Positions 1 through 11,869 of a DNA stretch of 64,000 nucleotides are shown piece after piece. The notes beneath the pieces were generated by a model. The model worked only from the letters and a program-made list of their open reading frames with translations. It searched no databases and had not been told where the DNA came from. Each line of letters starts with the position of its first letter. Positions within the stretch are counted from its first letter, which is position 1. A program made the position numbers and the translations under genes. The stretch spans positions 11,762,770 to 11,826,769 of the forward strand of contig NC_052669.1 in assembly GCF_016802725.1 (NCBI RefSeq), read 5' to 3'. This stretch comes from Solenopsis invicta. Lineage: Eukaryota; Arthropoda; Insecta; Hymenoptera; Formicidae.

Positions 1-1604
1 GTATAAAGAGGACGGCCGCATAAGCATCCTTGCTTGCGTCTACGAAAATATGAAATGACAATGTATCAATGTATGTTCCTCTTATCACCAAAAATCCAGC
101 GAGGAAACCTTAAAAGACGAAGGAGATTCAATCGTCGTGTCCACTCTAGAAAGTCCCCTTTGCTCTCCGGATCGATCTCCGTGTCCCAGTCTGTATGTCG
201 GGTCCAAAGACGTTGCAACAATAATTTTGGCCTCAACAACACGGGACAAATGACGCCCAGAGGATCAAAAATCTTCTATACATATGATAACACGATTCTC
301 TTCGTAATCTTCTCCTCTGAAAGCTGCGAGGGAAAGCCTGCCAGCGAAAGAGTGTCACTCTTGGTATTCCAGGTGAGCCCCAGAACTGTTGCTCGTTTCT
401 CGCAATCCATTCCCGTATATTTCCAATCTTTCAAATGGAACTTGGATCTGCTTAAAAGAGAGCTGGCTTCTCTCTGAAAAACCTCAAAATCAGAATAAGA
501 ATCGACGCTAGTAATGCAATCATCTACATAAAAAGACTTCGTTAATTTCTCATACACTTGGTTTTTCTGTGGCGAAGCAGCCGAACTCACGGCTTTTCCG
601 ATGAGTAACTCTAAGGTAGCCCCCAAAAGGAAAGGGCTGCTGGTTACGCCGAAGATAACCCGACGATGTCGATAAATCTCTATTTCCCCGTTGGCATCCC
701 ACCACAGGAATCTCAGAACATCTCTATCCTTCGGGGAGACGCTAATCTGCAAAAAGGCTTTTGCAATATCTGCTGTCACTCCTATCTCCTGTTCTCGAAA
801 CCGGTGCAGCAGTGCTGGAATGAGCTCAATAAGGTTAGGCCCTGTTTCGAGGCATTGGTTGAACGACGGCGAATCTTTTCTACTTTTTGCTGAAGCGTCA
901 AAAACCGGCCGGATCTTTGTTGTTCCTTCTTCTTTAATGACAGGCCGGTGTGGTAGATAAAAACTCTCTTTGTCGCTTTCGTATACAGGCACTTTCTCGA
1001 TGATATCCTCAGCGAGCGAATTGCAAAAGATCGAATTGTAATCTTCAAACAAGCTCTCCTGTTTCAATTTCTTGGTCATGAGATTCAATCGTTTTTCTGC
1101 TACCTCTTTATTGTCTTGCAACGGCGGATGACTTTCCTTCCAGGGTAACATGACCTCATAACGTCCTTCCTTTGAGATCTCCGTCGTTTCCAGGAATATC
1201 TTCTTAATCTCAGCTTGACGTGCCTCCTTTGAAACGTTCTCTATGGGGTCAGTAATGCCCAACGTATCGAGTCTCCATAAATGTGATATGTCGGCTTCTT
1301 GTGCGTACATGGAGACAACCATCAGTGCCGTATCTGTTTCATTTCCATCCTCGAAATCATAGCCTAAGATTGTCCATCCTAGTTTTGTCTCCAATGCTGT
1401 TATCCCCGGATCTATTTGTATAACTTTACCCGTGATTATTTTACCTGCAAAATCGGCTCCTATTAACAAAGAAATGGATTCGCTGCCTCCGCCGGTGTCA
1501 CTCAACCGTATGTTCTTCTTTTCCAGTTCATCCACCCAAGGCCCATTAGTTTCCGGTGGAGTATCCTGACAAATAGTGTCTTGTTGTAAGGCGACAAAAT
1601 CGCA
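1..1604 (-). pseudogene. BEL/Pao pol: protease tail, reverse transcriptase, start of RNase H
   Basis: This is the pol part of the polyprotein. The frame runs on directly from gag past the TAA at 1605-1607. Reverse transcriptase motif A (ADIAKAFLQISV) lies near 740 and the YVDD box near 525. A second in-frame stop (TAG, 276-278) interrupts the RT just before a KIFDPLG motif. Around 75-85 a one-base shift moves the frame, and the RNase H start (motif FVDASKDAYAAV) reads in another frame up to the window edge. The family normally makes one gag-pro-pol polyprotein, so both stops and the shift are inactivating. Integrase would lie outside the window. Confidence 0.88.
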
Positions 1605-3224
1605 TTAGTATGTTCCCTCCAGATTACCGATACGAATCCGACAGGTTTTATGTTTCTGAGGTCTGGTCTTGGTTCCCTCGAACAGCAGATGTATCATCGT
1701 TCGCTCACCTTTCGTTTCGTAACCAAGGTTGGCTACCTTCTCTAACACATAGGATCGGTGTGAGCCGGTATCAATAACAGCTCGAACAGTTATCAACCCT
1801 TTTGATCCGCGCATCTTGACTCTTAATAACGGTAGAAACATCTTATCGTCGCAGGAAACATTGCCTAAACAACTATCTCCCTCGCTGAAACCTGATTTGC
1901 TGGACTTCTTCTCGTCAGCTTCCTTCGCATCGTTTTTATTGGAGAGATTTCGGCACATCAGAAGGGCGTGCCCTTTACTACACCAAGGATATTTTTCTTT
2001 GGCATAACATTTTTTGTAACTATGGCCTACCTTTAAACATTTGAAGCAGCCATTCTTTTCTTTGACGATCCTGGTCCTCTCGTCCATATCCATGCCTCTG
2101 GCTTTGTCGCACCTCGAGCTGTCATGATTTTTTCCACAGAACAGGCATTTTTGTGATTTAGATTCTTTCACGGATAATAGACTAGCTGCTGTCGCTGCTT
2201 CTTGATCTTGATCTCTCGTTTTCTTCTTATTTGTGACCGTCTCAGCCTCGCTACCTTCGAAGCATGTCTTCGCCATTTGAATTCGTTCCTCGCTTTCAAC
2301 CTCTCTTCCTAAAAAGGTCATAAGATTAGTAAGACGATCTTTGGCTGTAAGATTTCCTACGAAAGCATCTCCTTGAGGAGTTAGCTGTATCATCGCTCTC
2401 TGCCATATTTTTAGAGTCTCTTCCGGCAGTGAGGATTCAACTAACGGGAATAACATTGCTGCGCACATGTCAGTGGTAACGCCCAGAGTTTCAAGTGCTC
2501 GCATTTGTGTTTCTAGTTTATCATAAATTGTCATGAGCGTTACTTTCTTATTCTTATTTAATACTAGTTTCAAAAGTTCGCGCACATAGAATTCAATGAG
2601 TAAATCTTTTTTGCCGAAGCGCGATTCGAGGCTCTGTATTGCCTTTTCATAATTGTCCGCCGTTAAAGGAAAGCTATTCACAACTTCGTAAGCACGCGAG
2701 TCTTTTACCGTGGACTGTACTAAATAATGAAACTTGTCCTCTCTAGACAATGCTGTATCGTCGTGTATTTTCTTAAATGTGTTCCAAAACGGCAGCCAAT
2801 CCTTAATGTCACCTCCGAATCGCCTCAATTCGATCTTCGGCAATTTAAGCGCGCGTATACTTTCCTGTGTTGCAATCGTAGGATGTGTCCGCAGCACTGG
2901 TACCGACGTTCCCGCCTCTCGAGTATCTTGCTGTTCCGTCAGCTGGGTTAACTCAAGTTTCGCTTGATGATATTTTGCCGCGTACTCATCCGCATGTTCT
3001 ATCTCTTTGCAGATGTTTTCTTCCGATTCTCCAGTTTGAATCATCAAGTTTCGCAGCTTCTGGCTCAACTCATTGAGCTCGCTCGCTTTATCTCGAACGA
3101 GCGCGAACTGTACCTGAAGTGAGGTTAGGTCCGACGACCCTCTCTCTTTCTCCGCTCGAAAGGAAGTATATGCCCTTGTAAAGGCTGCTCTTGTTACTTT
3201 CTGTATTAACTTCACTTGATCCAT
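1605..3224 (-). pseudogene. BEL/Pao gag plus start of aspartic protease
   Basis: This 539-codon open frame starts at the ATG at 3224, about 60 bases inside the primer-binding site. The N-terminal half is helical and gag-like. Two zinc knuckles follow near residues 360-405 (CLFCGKNHDSSRC and CFKCLKVGHSYKKC). A retroviral-type aspartic protease begins near residue 478 (motif VIDTGSHRSYV). The frame ends at a TAA after LEGTY, but the same frame continues as pol. The stop therefore looks like a point mutation inside the polyprotein, or less likely a read-through site. The frame itself is otherwise open over its full length, so the copy is not very old. Confidence 0.85.
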
Positions 3225-3282
3225 TGTTAAACACTTCCTTGAATTTCTGCTTAAATGAAATGACCAGCAACTCTAATCACTG

Positions 3283-3299
3283 TCCTGTCACGGTCGCCA
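3283..3299 (-). other. Primer-binding site, tRNA-Arg-like
   Basis: On the - strand this reads TGGCGACCGTGACAGGA. Its complement ends in CCA and looks like the 3' end of an arginine tRNA. It lies a few bases inside the LTR end, where a BEL/Pao primer site should be. The tRNA identity comes from memory of insect tRNA-Arg ends. Confidence 0.7.
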
Positions 3300-3302
3300 C
3301 GA

Positions 3303-3689
3303 TGTTGCGGTCGGGATATTCGGATTACAAGAAAGAAAATGTCCCTCGAGTTTACAACGAAAATGAATGACTTTATTACTATCAAGCAGAGTTCAAACAG
3401 TATTACAAAAGTCGCGGAGATAACTCTTTACAATCACACGCGGTCTCAGTCTTGGGCGGGGGAGAGCCATACACGTTCTGTCTCCTCGACTCGCGGTAGC
3501 CACCAACCGGTGAAGTAGGGTACGCGCGCATACAACGCCCATGCTCTTGGGCGCGTATTCAACAACTAGTCCCAATGGAAAATAATTTAGACGATATAGC
3601 GTTAAATATGTACGAAAAAGAGCAAGAATGTGTATTGAAGTAGAAAAAGCACACTTGGAACATTTATTGTAACCGTAATGAATCAAACA
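3303..3689 (-). repeat. 5' LTR of the BEL/Pao element
   Basis: On the - strand the segment starts TGTTTGATT and ends CCGCAACA, followed by a three-base spacer and the primer site. An AATAAA signal lies near its 3' end (plus-strand TTTATT at about 3371). The length of about 387 bp suits the family. The outer edge is inferred from the TGT...ACA pattern; the second LTR is not visible for comparison. Confidence 0.55.
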
Positions 3690-3793
3690 ATTAATTAATT
3701 TACACTAAATTGATACATAAACGCCGAAACGTTTATTTTAGTTGTGCATTTTAGGATGTTTAAGATTTTTTTAAACAAGGTGGAAGGAGGAGA

Positions 3794-3885
3794 AAGAGAG
3801 AGAGAGAGAGAGCAAGTGAGCGCGTGCGCGCGTAATGTGCGTGTGCGTGGCTGCGCGCGCGCGCGTGTGTGTATGTGTGTACAGC
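3794..3885. repeat. (GA)n and CG/GT-rich microsatellite
   Basis: An AG dinucleotide run (about 3794-3812) is followed by alternating CG/TG sequence up to about 3885. Short open frames here only reflect the repeat. Confidence 0.85.
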
Positions 3886-4019
3886 CATTTCGCTCCGCAT
3901 CGTTGTTCTCCCGCCGCGTAATTTGTCAGCTCCGCTTCGCCCGCGCGCCCGTTTATTGTCCGTCTCTGTTTTTCTTGTATAGACGGGAGGTGATACGTTA
4001 ACTTTAACATCGTATGACA

Positions 4020-4126
4020 TCTAACAGAAGGCTCAAATCAAAAAATGACTCAGGATTTTTTGACTTGGATTTATGTCTTCTAGCCTATGATATACTTCAG
4101 GTGCGATAGTTTTGTTACACCCTGTA
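4020..4126. mobile_element. One end of a MITE related to the 9.8-kb hairpin MITE
   Basis: The segment contains TTTTTTGACTTGG and ends TTACACCCTGTATA. The same layout (a ..TTTTTGACTTAG.. block about 80 bases before a ..TACCCTATATA end) closes the element at 9802-10182. Only one end is recognisable. Confidence 0.4.
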
Positions 4127-4380
4127 TATTAACAATTATAACAATAATTAAAAATGCTAATTGTAAGATAGACGCATGGTCGACTAACTACAACAAAACG
4201 CTGCCTGCGGTGGGTTGCACATCTTTGTTGCCAAATTAATCATGTTCATCGTATTCGTAAAAATTAAAGGAAACTGAAACAGAATATATCTCGTAGACAT
4301 GCAATAAGAATTTTGATGATTTTGAATGCGATTATGTAATTTTTAATTATAAAGTAGACTTACAAAAGTGAAGTGTAAGT
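4127..4380 (+). repeat. Dispersed repeat, inverted copy at 15385-15740
   Basis: The block from ACAATTATAACAATAATTA to AAAGTAGACTTACAAAAGTG recurs in reverse complement at 15385-15740, 11 kb away, with scattered mismatches. Neither copy has a reading frame. This copy lacks the 120-bp insertion seen in the other, so it serves as the empty site. Confidence 0.7.
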
Positions 4381-4410
4381 AATACTGTTGCCAATTGGAA
4401 ATCAAGCAAC

Positions 4411-5424
4411 ACACTGACAAGTAAACCTACGGAAGTGTTAATCACCGATTTTGATGAAACTTTGCATATGTGTAGAACTTTGAAAAATATTTAACACTTT
4501 TTTTTTACAATGGTTCACTCTAAAAGGTGAAAACTTTCTTTTAAAGGTAAGGAATAGATTTAACATCCTAGGTGTAATAAGTTGAAAATTTTAAAAAGTA
4601 AAAGGTGTTACGAGGTTTTTGTGGTCGCTGAAGCTAAATCTTATGTCAAAAGTATGAAATTCAAAATGTCCAATCTAATATGGCGTCCAGATACTTATTT
4701 CGTATAATATGAAATTTTAAAAAGTAAAATGGGTTAAAAGATTTTTGGGCTCGCTGAAAATAAATCTTATATCAAAAGTATGAAATTCAAAATGACCAAT
4801 CCGATATGGCGTTCAGATACATTAAAATTTGTATTATTTTTTGTCAAAATGAGTAAAGAGGACAAGGGGACTCAGTGTAAAAAAGTACCCCGAAAGGTGA
4901 GAGGCAAGGGGACTCATTGTAAAAAAAGCATCCCGAAAGGTAAGGACTTTGTAAGCAATACTTTTTGTGCAAAAATTATTAATTTTAACATGTATAGCTG
5001 CTATATTGAAACCGCCATTTTGAATTTTATATCTTTAACACCATATTTAAAATTATCGACTCAAAAATTGGAAATTTTAATTTTGTGATGATAAGAATAT
5101 TTACTCATTTTGACAAAAAATAATAAAAATTTTAATGTATCTGGACGCCATATTGGATCGGCCATTTTGAATTTCATACTTTTGACATGAGATTTAGTTT
5201 CAGCGACCCCAAAAACCTCCTAACACATTTTACTTTTTAAAATTTTCAACTTATTACACTTAATATGTTAAATCTATCCCTTACCTTTAAAGGGTAGTTT
5301 TCACTTTTTAGATGGACTATTGCCAATAAAAAAATACGTGTCAAATATTTTTCAAAGTTTTACACATATGAAAAGTTTCATTAAAATTAGTGATTAACAC
5401 CTCTGTAAGTTTACTTGTGAGTCT
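4411..5424. mobile_element. Fold-back element about 1 kb long
   Basis: The left arm (4411-4858) is largely the reverse complement of the right arm (5100-5424). Both tips share ACAAGTAAAC followed by matching sequence. The left arm holds a partial direct duplication (about 4625-4690 and 4755-4820), and the loop holds a 46-bp direct repeat around 4860-4945. A 102-codon frame at 4780-5088 crosses arm and loop, looks like no protein I know, and is not called. No transposase is visible and no target duplication is clear. Confidence 0.7.
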
Positions 5425-5479
5425 GTTATAACGTACTGTTGTACCTACATGTAGAAAAGAAATGAAAATACTAGCTTTC

Positions 5480-7340
5480 AGAGAATAATTTGTAGTACAA
5501 TGGGTGAAAGAGAGCATGTGTTTAAAGTTTGAAAGCTTGTTTTTGCTTTTGAATATGTATTATCTTTGAAATAAATTTCTTGTTTAAGAATTATTCATTG
5601 TCTAATATTGCTACCTTATTTCAATTGAATTTATACTGCATATCAACCTTGTGTTTTGTGATACAGAGTGTTGATCAGTATTTTTGTCATTTCTATGTTC
5701 ACTTATTCTCATTTTTAGCTGTCTATCTGTTTGTTTCACATAAGACGTATCGCAGACCCTGCAGTTAATCCCATGTACAACATTCGAATATGATTCTTTT
5801 AGACGTTTATCTTTTTGCACTTTGATTTTACTAACAATAAGCTTATTTAAGCCTGTATAAGCCAAACGTACTATAGAATTCTTGAAAAAATTTTTTTAAA
5901 TCTATCTGATGAATTATTAATGTATAGAATTGTAAAAAATCTGGTTTGTTCTTTATTTTGTTGCTCTTACGAGTTATCATTTAAACAGTTAACCTATACA
6001 AATCTACTGTGTAGTCTCTTTTTAATATTTGTGAAAATGATCTCTAGTGTATATCCGTTTATTAAAATGTTATTTTGTCAAAATATTTTTCATGAAAACT
6101 GGGGTTTGAAAGAATAAGAGCTTTACCAATTAAATCTATTACTGTTCTCTCCTATTTTTTTGCAAATATAGGTGATAAGAAAGAAAATTTTAAAGAAGCA
6201 CGTCTCTTTGCGGAGCGAAAAACTTCTGATTGTGTACTTTTGGCAAAAAAATATTTCTTAATGATAAGCATTATCCAAGGCTTGATTAGTTTTTATCAGT
6301 TTCAATTGAGAAGTGTCATCTTCGACATTGTTACGTGTAAACATGCCACTACGGATTTGGCAAACCATTGATGACTCAATTGTTCTTGCTTTGTGGACTG
6401 ATGATGGCTAGATTTTTTTAAGATTCCATTGTCAATACGTTGGGGATGAAAGTGTCGAAATGTTTGTTCACTTTTATTAAGATGATTAAATATTTATAAT
6501 AACATTAATAATTGTGATTGCGCACCTATATCCGCGCTGACTCTCATTGTCAGTAGCCTTTATTTTTAATTTTTGATATTAGACGTATATGAGATCGTTT
6601 TTTAATTATGTTCGTATGGTTACGAAAATTTATTTTTTTTTCTCCCGACTCCATCGAAAACTGAAGTCTGGGATGAATTGAAAATATCTAATAATTTATT
6701 TATTTGGTTCAAGTGTATTGCAAGTATTATATTATCATCCATAGGGACGCCGAAGGTTTGTGAATATTATCTGTTATTAAACTGTAAAAATGTGGAATTA
6801 AGAACTAACTTAATCGCATGCATAAATTTATTCGGGATTACAGTCTTTTTTGGATGAAATGCCATCTCTTGTTTAGACTCTCAATAACTAAATCATGTAC
6901 ATTTGTGAACAAAGAGACTACGTCTAATGAATGTGGTGATTCATTAGGTATTTCTAAATCTGATAACTCAACACTTTAACGAAGTAAAAAGTGTTTTTAA
7001 TATAACTATTTAATATAACTATTTGGAAGAGGTAAACTAGTGTGAATTTTTTTATGTAGAAAGATAGCTAGATTATGTAGAGGAGTGGAAGAAGTAATGA
7101 TACGTAGTGGATTGTCTTACCTATATATTTTTAATAAACCATATGCAAGTAGTAATATAGGATTGGAGGTATTGAGCTTGTTGTAGATAACGGTGATAAT
7201 TAAGTCTGCTTGTTTCCATTTCTTTTAACATAATTTTTAAATTCAAAATTATTTTGTTAACCGGATTACGTTTTAGACAAGGTATTATTATTGGATAGTA
7301 ATTGTTCCATTTTGTTATTTTGTTAATTAATGTAATCACT
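5480..7340 (-). pseudogene. Penelope-like element, decayed reverse transcriptase/endonuclease
   Basis: Reading leftward, several Penelope landmarks appear in order but in shifting frames. An RT motif A block (SLDVVSLFTNV) lies near 6900-6940 and a QTFGVPM block near 6740. A late RT block (ILSNPSFHEKYFDKI) lies near 6060-6115, and the GIY-YIG endonuclease end at 5611-5865. Stops and frameshifts occur throughout, so the copy is dead. The right boundary is uncertain; motifs are clear only below about 6965. A second, plus-strand Penelope copy lies at 27082-28455. Confidence 0.8.
5611..5865 (-). pseudogene. Penelope-like GIY-YIG endonuclease fragment
   Basis: This 84-codon open piece holds the block NVVHGINCRVCDTSYVKQT followed by RQLKMRISEH. 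It matches the end of Penelope proteins, where a GIY-YIG nuclease cuts the target for insertion. The usual glycine of YVGQT is lysine here. The piece is the best-preserved part of the element at 5480-7340 and is equivalent to the block near 27590-27650. Confidence 0.8.
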
Positions 7341-7745
7341 ACTATTGTGCTTGCATTGACATGAATAAAAAGAAATTTTAGATTATTTGTTATGAATTAT
7401 TTAATTATACGTAAGTATTTCTATGTGTAAGTAAGAATATCTTGTTGTTTAATTTATTCCTATATTTGTTAATACTTGCCAACAATGGAAACACTTTATT
7501 TCTAAACCTGTACGGATCTTCAACTCTCAGTCAGTAAATATTGTTTTTGACGTGTTTTACAAATTTGATTGTTGTAGTTTTGATATTGTTGGGAGGGAGA
7601 AAGAATCCCTCACGAAATTGCAACAAATCTTGTATCTCAATAGGAATATTAATATTAGAAAGATTTTAATAAACCATTTATTTTTTATATCAAAAATATT
7701 TGATATAAAAAATAAATGAACTAGGACTTTAATTAAAAAAGTGAA

Positions 7746-8726
7746 CCCTTAATTAAACACACAGATCCTGTAAAATACGGAAACACATTTTTGGGTCTGA
7801 GAGACTTTTCCAACTTTGAGAAGCTATAACTTTGATTACAATCAATATTTTTCAACAATTTTTTTTTTCTTATGAAAGTTCAGAATCTCAGGAGTGTGAC
7901 TGCACAATTAGCATTGCGGAAAAATAATTTATTGTGAAGTTATAAAGGAAAATCCATTAAGCAAAAATGAGAAAATGGTCAAAAATTTACTTTTCCTTTA
8001 AAAAATTATATCTTTGTAACAAAAAACTTTTAAGGACTTTCAAATACGGTGTTTTAAAGTTAAAGAGTTACACTTTCAAAATAAAATTTGGCAAAGTCAT
8101 TCCTTTTAAAAAGTATACTTATGTAACATGGAGAATATGAGATATTTTTGGGCATCTAAAAATCCACTTAAAAAAAAAATCATATTTTTGAAACAAAAAA
8201 CTTTTAAGAACTTTACAATACGGCGTTTTAAAGCTAAAAATTTATACTTTCAAAACAAATTATATAATTGTCATTTTTATTAAAAAATGTACTTATGTAA
8301 CAAGGCGAGTATGAAGTATTTTTAATTAAATTGTATCTAAAATTGAAAATTGATGTGTTTTATGATATATTTCGGAAAAACTCCCTTTTCTAGAGCATTC
8401 TATAGTATTCCAATTTTAGGCAGAGTATATGCGAGTAACATCCGCAAATCGACCTGTTCAAACGTATTTTGTTCAGTTTTTTATGTAAAATACTCACAAA
8501 AAATGTTTCACTTACACACTATATGGCGCATTGACTCTAACAAACCTTTGCTGCTGTGCCGTTTGAAGTCTAGTTGACCAAAAGTTGATCAACCATATCA
8601 ATCGAAAGAGGAGATTTCAAACTTTTTTTACGTCTTAGTCCGAACCTCCTATCTCATTCCATCTTAGCCCAGTAAGCGTTCGAAACTTTATATGGGGTCT
8701 CTCAGACCCACTTACATGTTTAAGGG
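7746..8726 (+). mobile_element. piggyBac-type MITE, copy 1
   Basis: This noncoding element of about 980 bp starts CCCTTAATTAAACACACAG and ends ACATGTTTAAGGG. It is flanked by TGAA (mutated TTAA) on the left and TTAA on the right. The CCCTTAAACAC tips and TTAA duplication are typical of the piggyBac superfamily. Four related copies lie at 10869-11860, 20352-22976, 51883-52094 and 57925-59725. Internally it has AT-rich blocks repeating an AAGTTCT..AAAACGCCGTATT theme. No transposase is present, so it would depend on an autonomous piggyBac. Confidence 0.8.
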
Positions 8727-8730
8727 TTAA

Positions 8731-9799
8731 ATTGATCTTGATTCAAAACCACAAATTGTATGCAATAAATTAAGTAAGATAAGCTGAGACGATTATAGTT
8801 AGATCTTCGTGTTGTAATATTTATACCCGATAAAAATTCTTCTATGATTGTTTTGGTCTATTTATTTAATTTTTTAATTTTGGTTACTTCTGCTAATTCT
8901 GACTAGAAATATTAGACAAAGAAAAATTTTTAAGCAAGATACTTAGAAATCAGCAACAGATGGTACATATTTATTTAAAAGCAAAAACAGTCTCTCAACT
9001 TTTAAACCGACACTGCTCTTTTTGAACTATTTTACTCCGAAATATTTTCCAAATGATAGTTTCTATTTCTTTTCTGCATGTACAACAGTACGACCGTCTC
9101 AGTGTGTTGTATGATTTTCAACCGTCAACAGTATTGCTTGCACTTTTTTTTGTTTGCCGAAGAAGAAGGAAATCTTCACAAAGCCTTCATCCACTGACGA
9201 AACTGCCCCCGGTCAACCGGGGCTAATCAGAGAGCAATTTTTTTTGCTTACAGCCGTCCGAACAAACCCGACAAAGCAGACATTGTCTGATCAGGAGGGG
9301 AAGACGTCTTGGGTCTCATACACCAAAGTGTGAAGGATTCGATGCGAGTACATTGCTATAGATTCCACTACACGCATCGTCTTCTACTCCCTAAAAATTT
9401 TCTTAAGTATATCCTAACACAGCATTTGGCCGTTCTCTGGAATCAGCAATACGTTATTACTTTAGGGGGTAATCAATTCCTTTATGTTAGCTCTCGTTAC
9501 AACGGATTTCAATTCAACTAGACTAAATCTTTTTCGTATAATTCGCAAATTACATCATTTTGGTTTCCTATTCTTATAAGGATGAATCTACTTTCTAATA
9601 GACTCAGGAACATCCATATTTATTCAATCAACTCGAATCTTCTCTTCAAGCGCCAGATGCCATTGGACTCTTTGACGCTGTATAACACATAAGTGTGTTA
9701 GCTGCACACATACAGTGCATATATCTAAGGCCAACTTGCCCGGTCACACTCAGCTCTGCATTCTATCCGCTTATACTATTGCTGATAATTTAATTACAT
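8731..9799. other. Region without recognised features
   Basis: This is mixed AT-rich sequence with one slightly GC-richer part around 9170-9300. A 70-codon frame at 9309-9521 resembles no family I know. I see no repeat partner elsewhere in the window. Confidence 0.5.
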
Positions 9800-9801
9800 T
9801 A

Positions 9802-10182
9802 ACAGGGTGTTTCTTAAAAAGCATTTACCAATTATATAGTGTTATTCCTTGCTAAATACTGAGTCATGAATTTTTTTTATAATATTTAATAAAGCAGCAA
9901 TTATTGAATAAAGTTAATCTAATCAGCGCTGTTCTTTAAACAAACTACTTCGATAAACCGCGTGCCTGGTAGTGCACGTGAGCGCTCGCCGCTATGTTGC
10001 TAGTTGCCTCTGCAACTTCATTATATGTCTGTTTAAAAGACAGCGCTGACTGGATTAGCTTTACTTAATAATTACTGTTTTATTAAGCATTATAGAAAAA
10101 AATGGTTTAGGACTTTTTGACTTAGTTTTTAGCAAGGAATAACACTATATAATTGGTGGGCGCTTTTTAAGAAATACCCTAT
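9802..10182. mobile_element. Hairpin MITE with long terminal inverted repeats
   Basis: The left tip ACAGGGTGTTTCTTAAAAAG pairs with the right tip, which reads ATAGGGTATTTCTTAAAAAG in reverse complement. Pairing goes on for roughly 170-180 bases per arm (for example TCAGCGCTGT on both sides) and leaves a loop of about 80 bases. The flanks contain TA, which fits a mariner-type insertion. There is no coding capacity. Confidence 0.8.
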
Positions 10183-10299
10183 ATACCTATAAATTAATTT
10201 ATACTTTTCAGTAGTTTAATTAACTAATGAATAGAAATGATAATGATTATAATAAAAATATAGAACGTAAAAAAATGATTTGCTACTTATGCTTACGAC

Positions 10300-10660
10300 G
10301 ATGTCTGCGACCATGATGTATTTCTCCCTGTTTAACGCGTTCAGCTCATTCCTTTTTTTTTATTACGACCTTGCAATAATGTTAAAAATACTCCATTTTT
10401 CTTCATCCATGATTTCCTTTTCTAAAACTAGGTCAAGGTCTAGCTCTGCCCCAAACAGTTGTTCTTTAACATCTTGTCATGATTCGCATTCTACCAGAGT
10501 ATGATATGCCGTATCAATGTCCCGATTACAATGGAAACACACCGCCATTTCTGCGCTTCTTATTCTATTTAAATAGTAATTGAACACCCCGTGTCCCGTC
10601 ATCATTTGCGTGATCCTAAATGTTATTATACACCTTCTGTCTCTAGATAATCAAACCTCT
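10300..10660 (-). pseudogene. LINE ORF2 C-terminus with CCHC zinc motif
   Basis: The - strand reads FRITQMMTGHGVFNYYLNRI and then CFHCNRDIDTAYHTLVEC, a C-terminal zinc motif typical of R1-like LINEs. A TGA replaces the tryptophan usually found just after it. The piece continues the RT region beyond the MITE insertion (10869-11860). Confidence 0.8.
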
Positions 10661-10868
10661 AATATTGGAGCTAATCTCTTTCACACTTTCTTACCTGGGT
10701 AATCTAGGGGGGGGGGGGTGATTAACTCCTTGTCTTACTCAGCCACCGATAGCTCTCTCTCCCGGAACTGAATTATCCGTTTATTCTTTACTTATAGTTG
10801 CACTTTGTTTTTCACGGCTGTATTTATTTTTTGGTAGACTCGCGCGTATGCTTTAGCAAGTATATTAA

Positions 10869-11860
10869 CCCTTAAACACACCGATTCTGTAAAATACGGA
10901 AACACATTTTTGGGTTTGGGAGACTTTTTCAACTTTGAGAAGCTATAACTTTGATTACAATCAATATTTTTCTACAATTTTTTTTTTTTAAATAAAAGTT
11001 TAGAAACTTAGGGGTGTGACTGCACAATTGGCATTGCCGAAAAATAATTTATTGTGAAATTATAAAGGAAAAACCATTAAGCAAAAATGAAAAATGTCAA
11101 AAATTCACTTTTCCTTCAAAAAATCATATCTTTGCAACAAAAAACTTATAAGGACTTTCAAATACGGCGTTTTAAAGCTAAAGAGTCACATTTTCAAAAT
11201 AAAATTTGATAAAGTCATTCCTTTTAAAAAGTATAATTATGTAACATGAAGAATATGAGGTATTTTTGGGCAAAAATAGTCTATCTAAAAATCCACTTTA
11301 AAAAAAAAATCATATTTTTGCAACAAAAAACTTTGAAGAACTTTATAATACAGCGTTTTAAAGCTAAAGATTCATCTTTTTAAAAAAAATTATATTATTG
11401 TCATATCATTTCTATTAAAAAATGTACTTATGTAACAAGGCGAATATGAGGTATTTTTGATTAAATCGTGTCTAAAATTGAAAATTGATGTGTTTCATGA
11501 TATATTTCGGAAAAAACTTCTTTTTCTACAGCATTTTATAATATTCCAATTTTAGACAGAGTATATGCGAGTAACATCCGCGAACCGACTTGTTCAAACG
11601 CATTTTGTTCAGCTTTTTTGTAAAATTCAAAAAGGTTTCACTCACACACTATATGGGTCGCATTGACTTTAACACAACTTTGCTGACGTGCCGTTTGAAT
11701 TCTAGTTGACCAAAAAAGTTGATCAACTATATCAATCTAAAGAAGAGATTTCAAACTTTTTTTATGTCTTGATCTGAACCTCTTATCTCATTTCGTCTTT
11801 ATACAGAAAGCGTTCGAAACTTCATATGGAGTCTTTCAGACCCACTTACGTGTTTAAGGG
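10869..11860 (+). mobile_element. piggyBac-type MITE, copy 2, inside the R1-like LINE
   Basis: The element starts CCCTTAAACACACCG after a TTAA (10865-10868) and ends CGTGTTTAAGGG before TTGA (11861-11864, one mutation from TTAA). It is collinear with copy 1 over its whole 992 bp and in the same orientation. It splits the LINE coding region: thumb-like RT sequence lies to the right and the next block (ILAKAYARVYQK) to the left. The LINE was therefore in place first. Confidence 0.88.
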
Positions 11861-11869
11861 TTGAATGGC

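Larger units (their letters stand above)
1..3689 (-). mobile_element. BEL/Pao LTR retrotransposon, 5' part, truncated by window edge
   Basis: An LTR retrotransposon reads leftward. From right to left it has an LTR, a tRNA-type primer-binding site, a gag/protease frame and a pol frame with reverse transcriptase and the start of RNase H. The window begins inside pol, so the rest of the element and the other LTR are not seen. The order, the protein motifs (YVDD at RT motif C, FLWW after motif A) and the gag with two zinc knuckles fit BEL/Pao. The copy is dead: it has at least two in-frame stops and one frameshift in pol. It lies outside the visible part of WDR81. Confidence 0.9.

Noticed and set aside
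4780..5088. 102-codon frame with two similar lysine-rich segments
   Set aside because: It spans arm and loop of a fold-back element; the apparent internal repeat is a 46-bp DNA duplication. No family resemblance.
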